Shown: positions 5,867-6,115 of the stretch, in pieces
Layout of the letters: each line of letters opens with the position of its first letter
Numbering within the stretch: position 1 is the stretch's first letter
NCBI GenBank assembly: GCA_030613445.1
Contig: JAUWLY010000185.1
Coordinates: forward strand, 1 to 6,115
Length of the DNA stretch: 6,115 nt
Direction of reading: 5' to 3'
DNA from: Candidatus Stahliibacteriota bacterium
GTDB taxonomy: Bacteria; Hydrothermota; Tepidihabitantia; SM23-42
Program-made: the position numbers and the translations under genes
Notes under the pieces: generated by a model
Told to the model about the DNA's origin: nothing
Databases searched by the model: none
The model's input: only the letters and a program-made list of their open reading frames with translations

Positions 5867-5916
5867 AATAGGGTAAGCTAAAGAAGCTGATTTGCTCTAT
5901 AGCTTACCCTGTTTTT
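5867..5916. terminator. Bidirectional intrinsic terminator
   Basis: AGGGTAAGCTA (5870-5880) pairs perfectly with TAGCTTACCCT (5900-5910) around a 19-base loop. GTTTTTATT follows on the plus strand, and the minus-strand tail reads ATTTCTTCT. It separates the convergent large gene (ending at 5550) from the minus-strand gene, whose stop codon is at 5934, only 24 bases away. Its closeness to that stop suggests it serves the minus-strand gene at least as much as the plus strand. Confidence 0.85.
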
Positions 5917-5933
5917 ATTGCATTTTTTATCCT

Positions 5934-6115
5934 TCAATTTTTTCCCAAATCTACCTTCATTCCAGAGAGTTCTTTCTGCACTTCTGAGAAACGCAAGGAA
6001 TAGTATTCCCGATTTTGCTGATTTACTGTGGTTATAGTATTATGTATCTCTTTGGTATTCTCTAAGATCTGCCGATAGCCTTCTTTCTGGGCAATTACTA
6101 TCTCCTGCATAAATC
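5934..6115 (-). CDS. 3' end of unrecognised gene, partial at window edge
   Basis: Read on the minus strand, the frame is open from the window edge to a TGA at 5934-5936 and encodes about 59 residues ending MKVDLGKN. An ATG at 6110-6108 would give a 58-residue protein, but the codon before it is also open (Phe) and there is no ribosome binding site in view, so this is probably the C-terminus of a longer gene that continues beyond the window. The segment is hydrophilic, rich in Gln, Glu and Asn, with heptad-like hydrophobics (QEIVIAQKEGYRQILENTKE and onward), which suggests a coiled coil or long helix. I do not recognise the family. The terminator 24 bases downstream supports a real gene end here. 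Confidence 0.6.
   Translation of the reverse strand, partial: FMQEIVIAQKEGYRQILENTKEIHNTITTVNQQNREYYSLRFSEVQKELSGMKVDLGKN

Overview
The window looks like chromosomal accessory DNA from a low-GC, Gram-positive-type bacterium, probably a clostridial or Peptococcaceae-like Firmicute. This is inferred from four things: a tandem glycine riboswitch ending in an intrinsic terminator, a strong AGGAGG ribosome binding site, AT-rich intergenic DNA, and GTGACAGGGGACGGTTCTTT-type repeats that I associate with REP-type IS200-like transposases in such genomes. The genus cannot be fixed from the sequence alone.

Layout. Bases 1-291 hold a tandem glycine riboswitch with its terminator, but no glycine-cleavage or transporter gene follows it. 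Bases 351-495 hold a short decayed tail that resembles the helix-turn-helix C-terminus of a REP-associated (RAYT/IS200-like) transposase, next to a possible worn REP motif. A weak promoter candidate and a hairpin precede a small, very basic, AT-rich hypothetical gene (741-1241). A palindromic and tandem repeat element (1371-1463) lies immediately upstream of the dominant gene (1531-5550). That gene encodes a 1339-residue protein with, in order, a STAND/AAA-type P-loop NTPase carrying a glycine-zipper insertion, a probable winged helix, an array of about ten TPRs with a 40-residue period, and a complete serine beta-lactamase/DD-peptidase-like hydrolase domain. A second palindromic REP-like element (5701-5763) and a bidirectional terminator (5867-5916) follow. 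The window ends with the 3' end of an unrecognised gene on the minus strand.

The centre of interest is the fusion. STAND NTPases with TPR arms are regulated switches, often used in bacterial conflict and antiphage systems, and usually carry their effector at the N-terminus. Here an apparently intact SxxK serine hydrolase, of a fold normally exported to act on cell wall or small esters, sits at the C-terminus of a protein with no signal peptide. The simplest reading is an NTP-gated intracellular hydrolase with a TPR sensor, possibly a defence or signalling module. That role is inference. REP-like elements on both sides and the transposase remnant mark the locus as a mobile, rearranged region. 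The genes do not form an obvious operon: the small gene and the large gene are separated by 289 bases and differ visibly in base composition.
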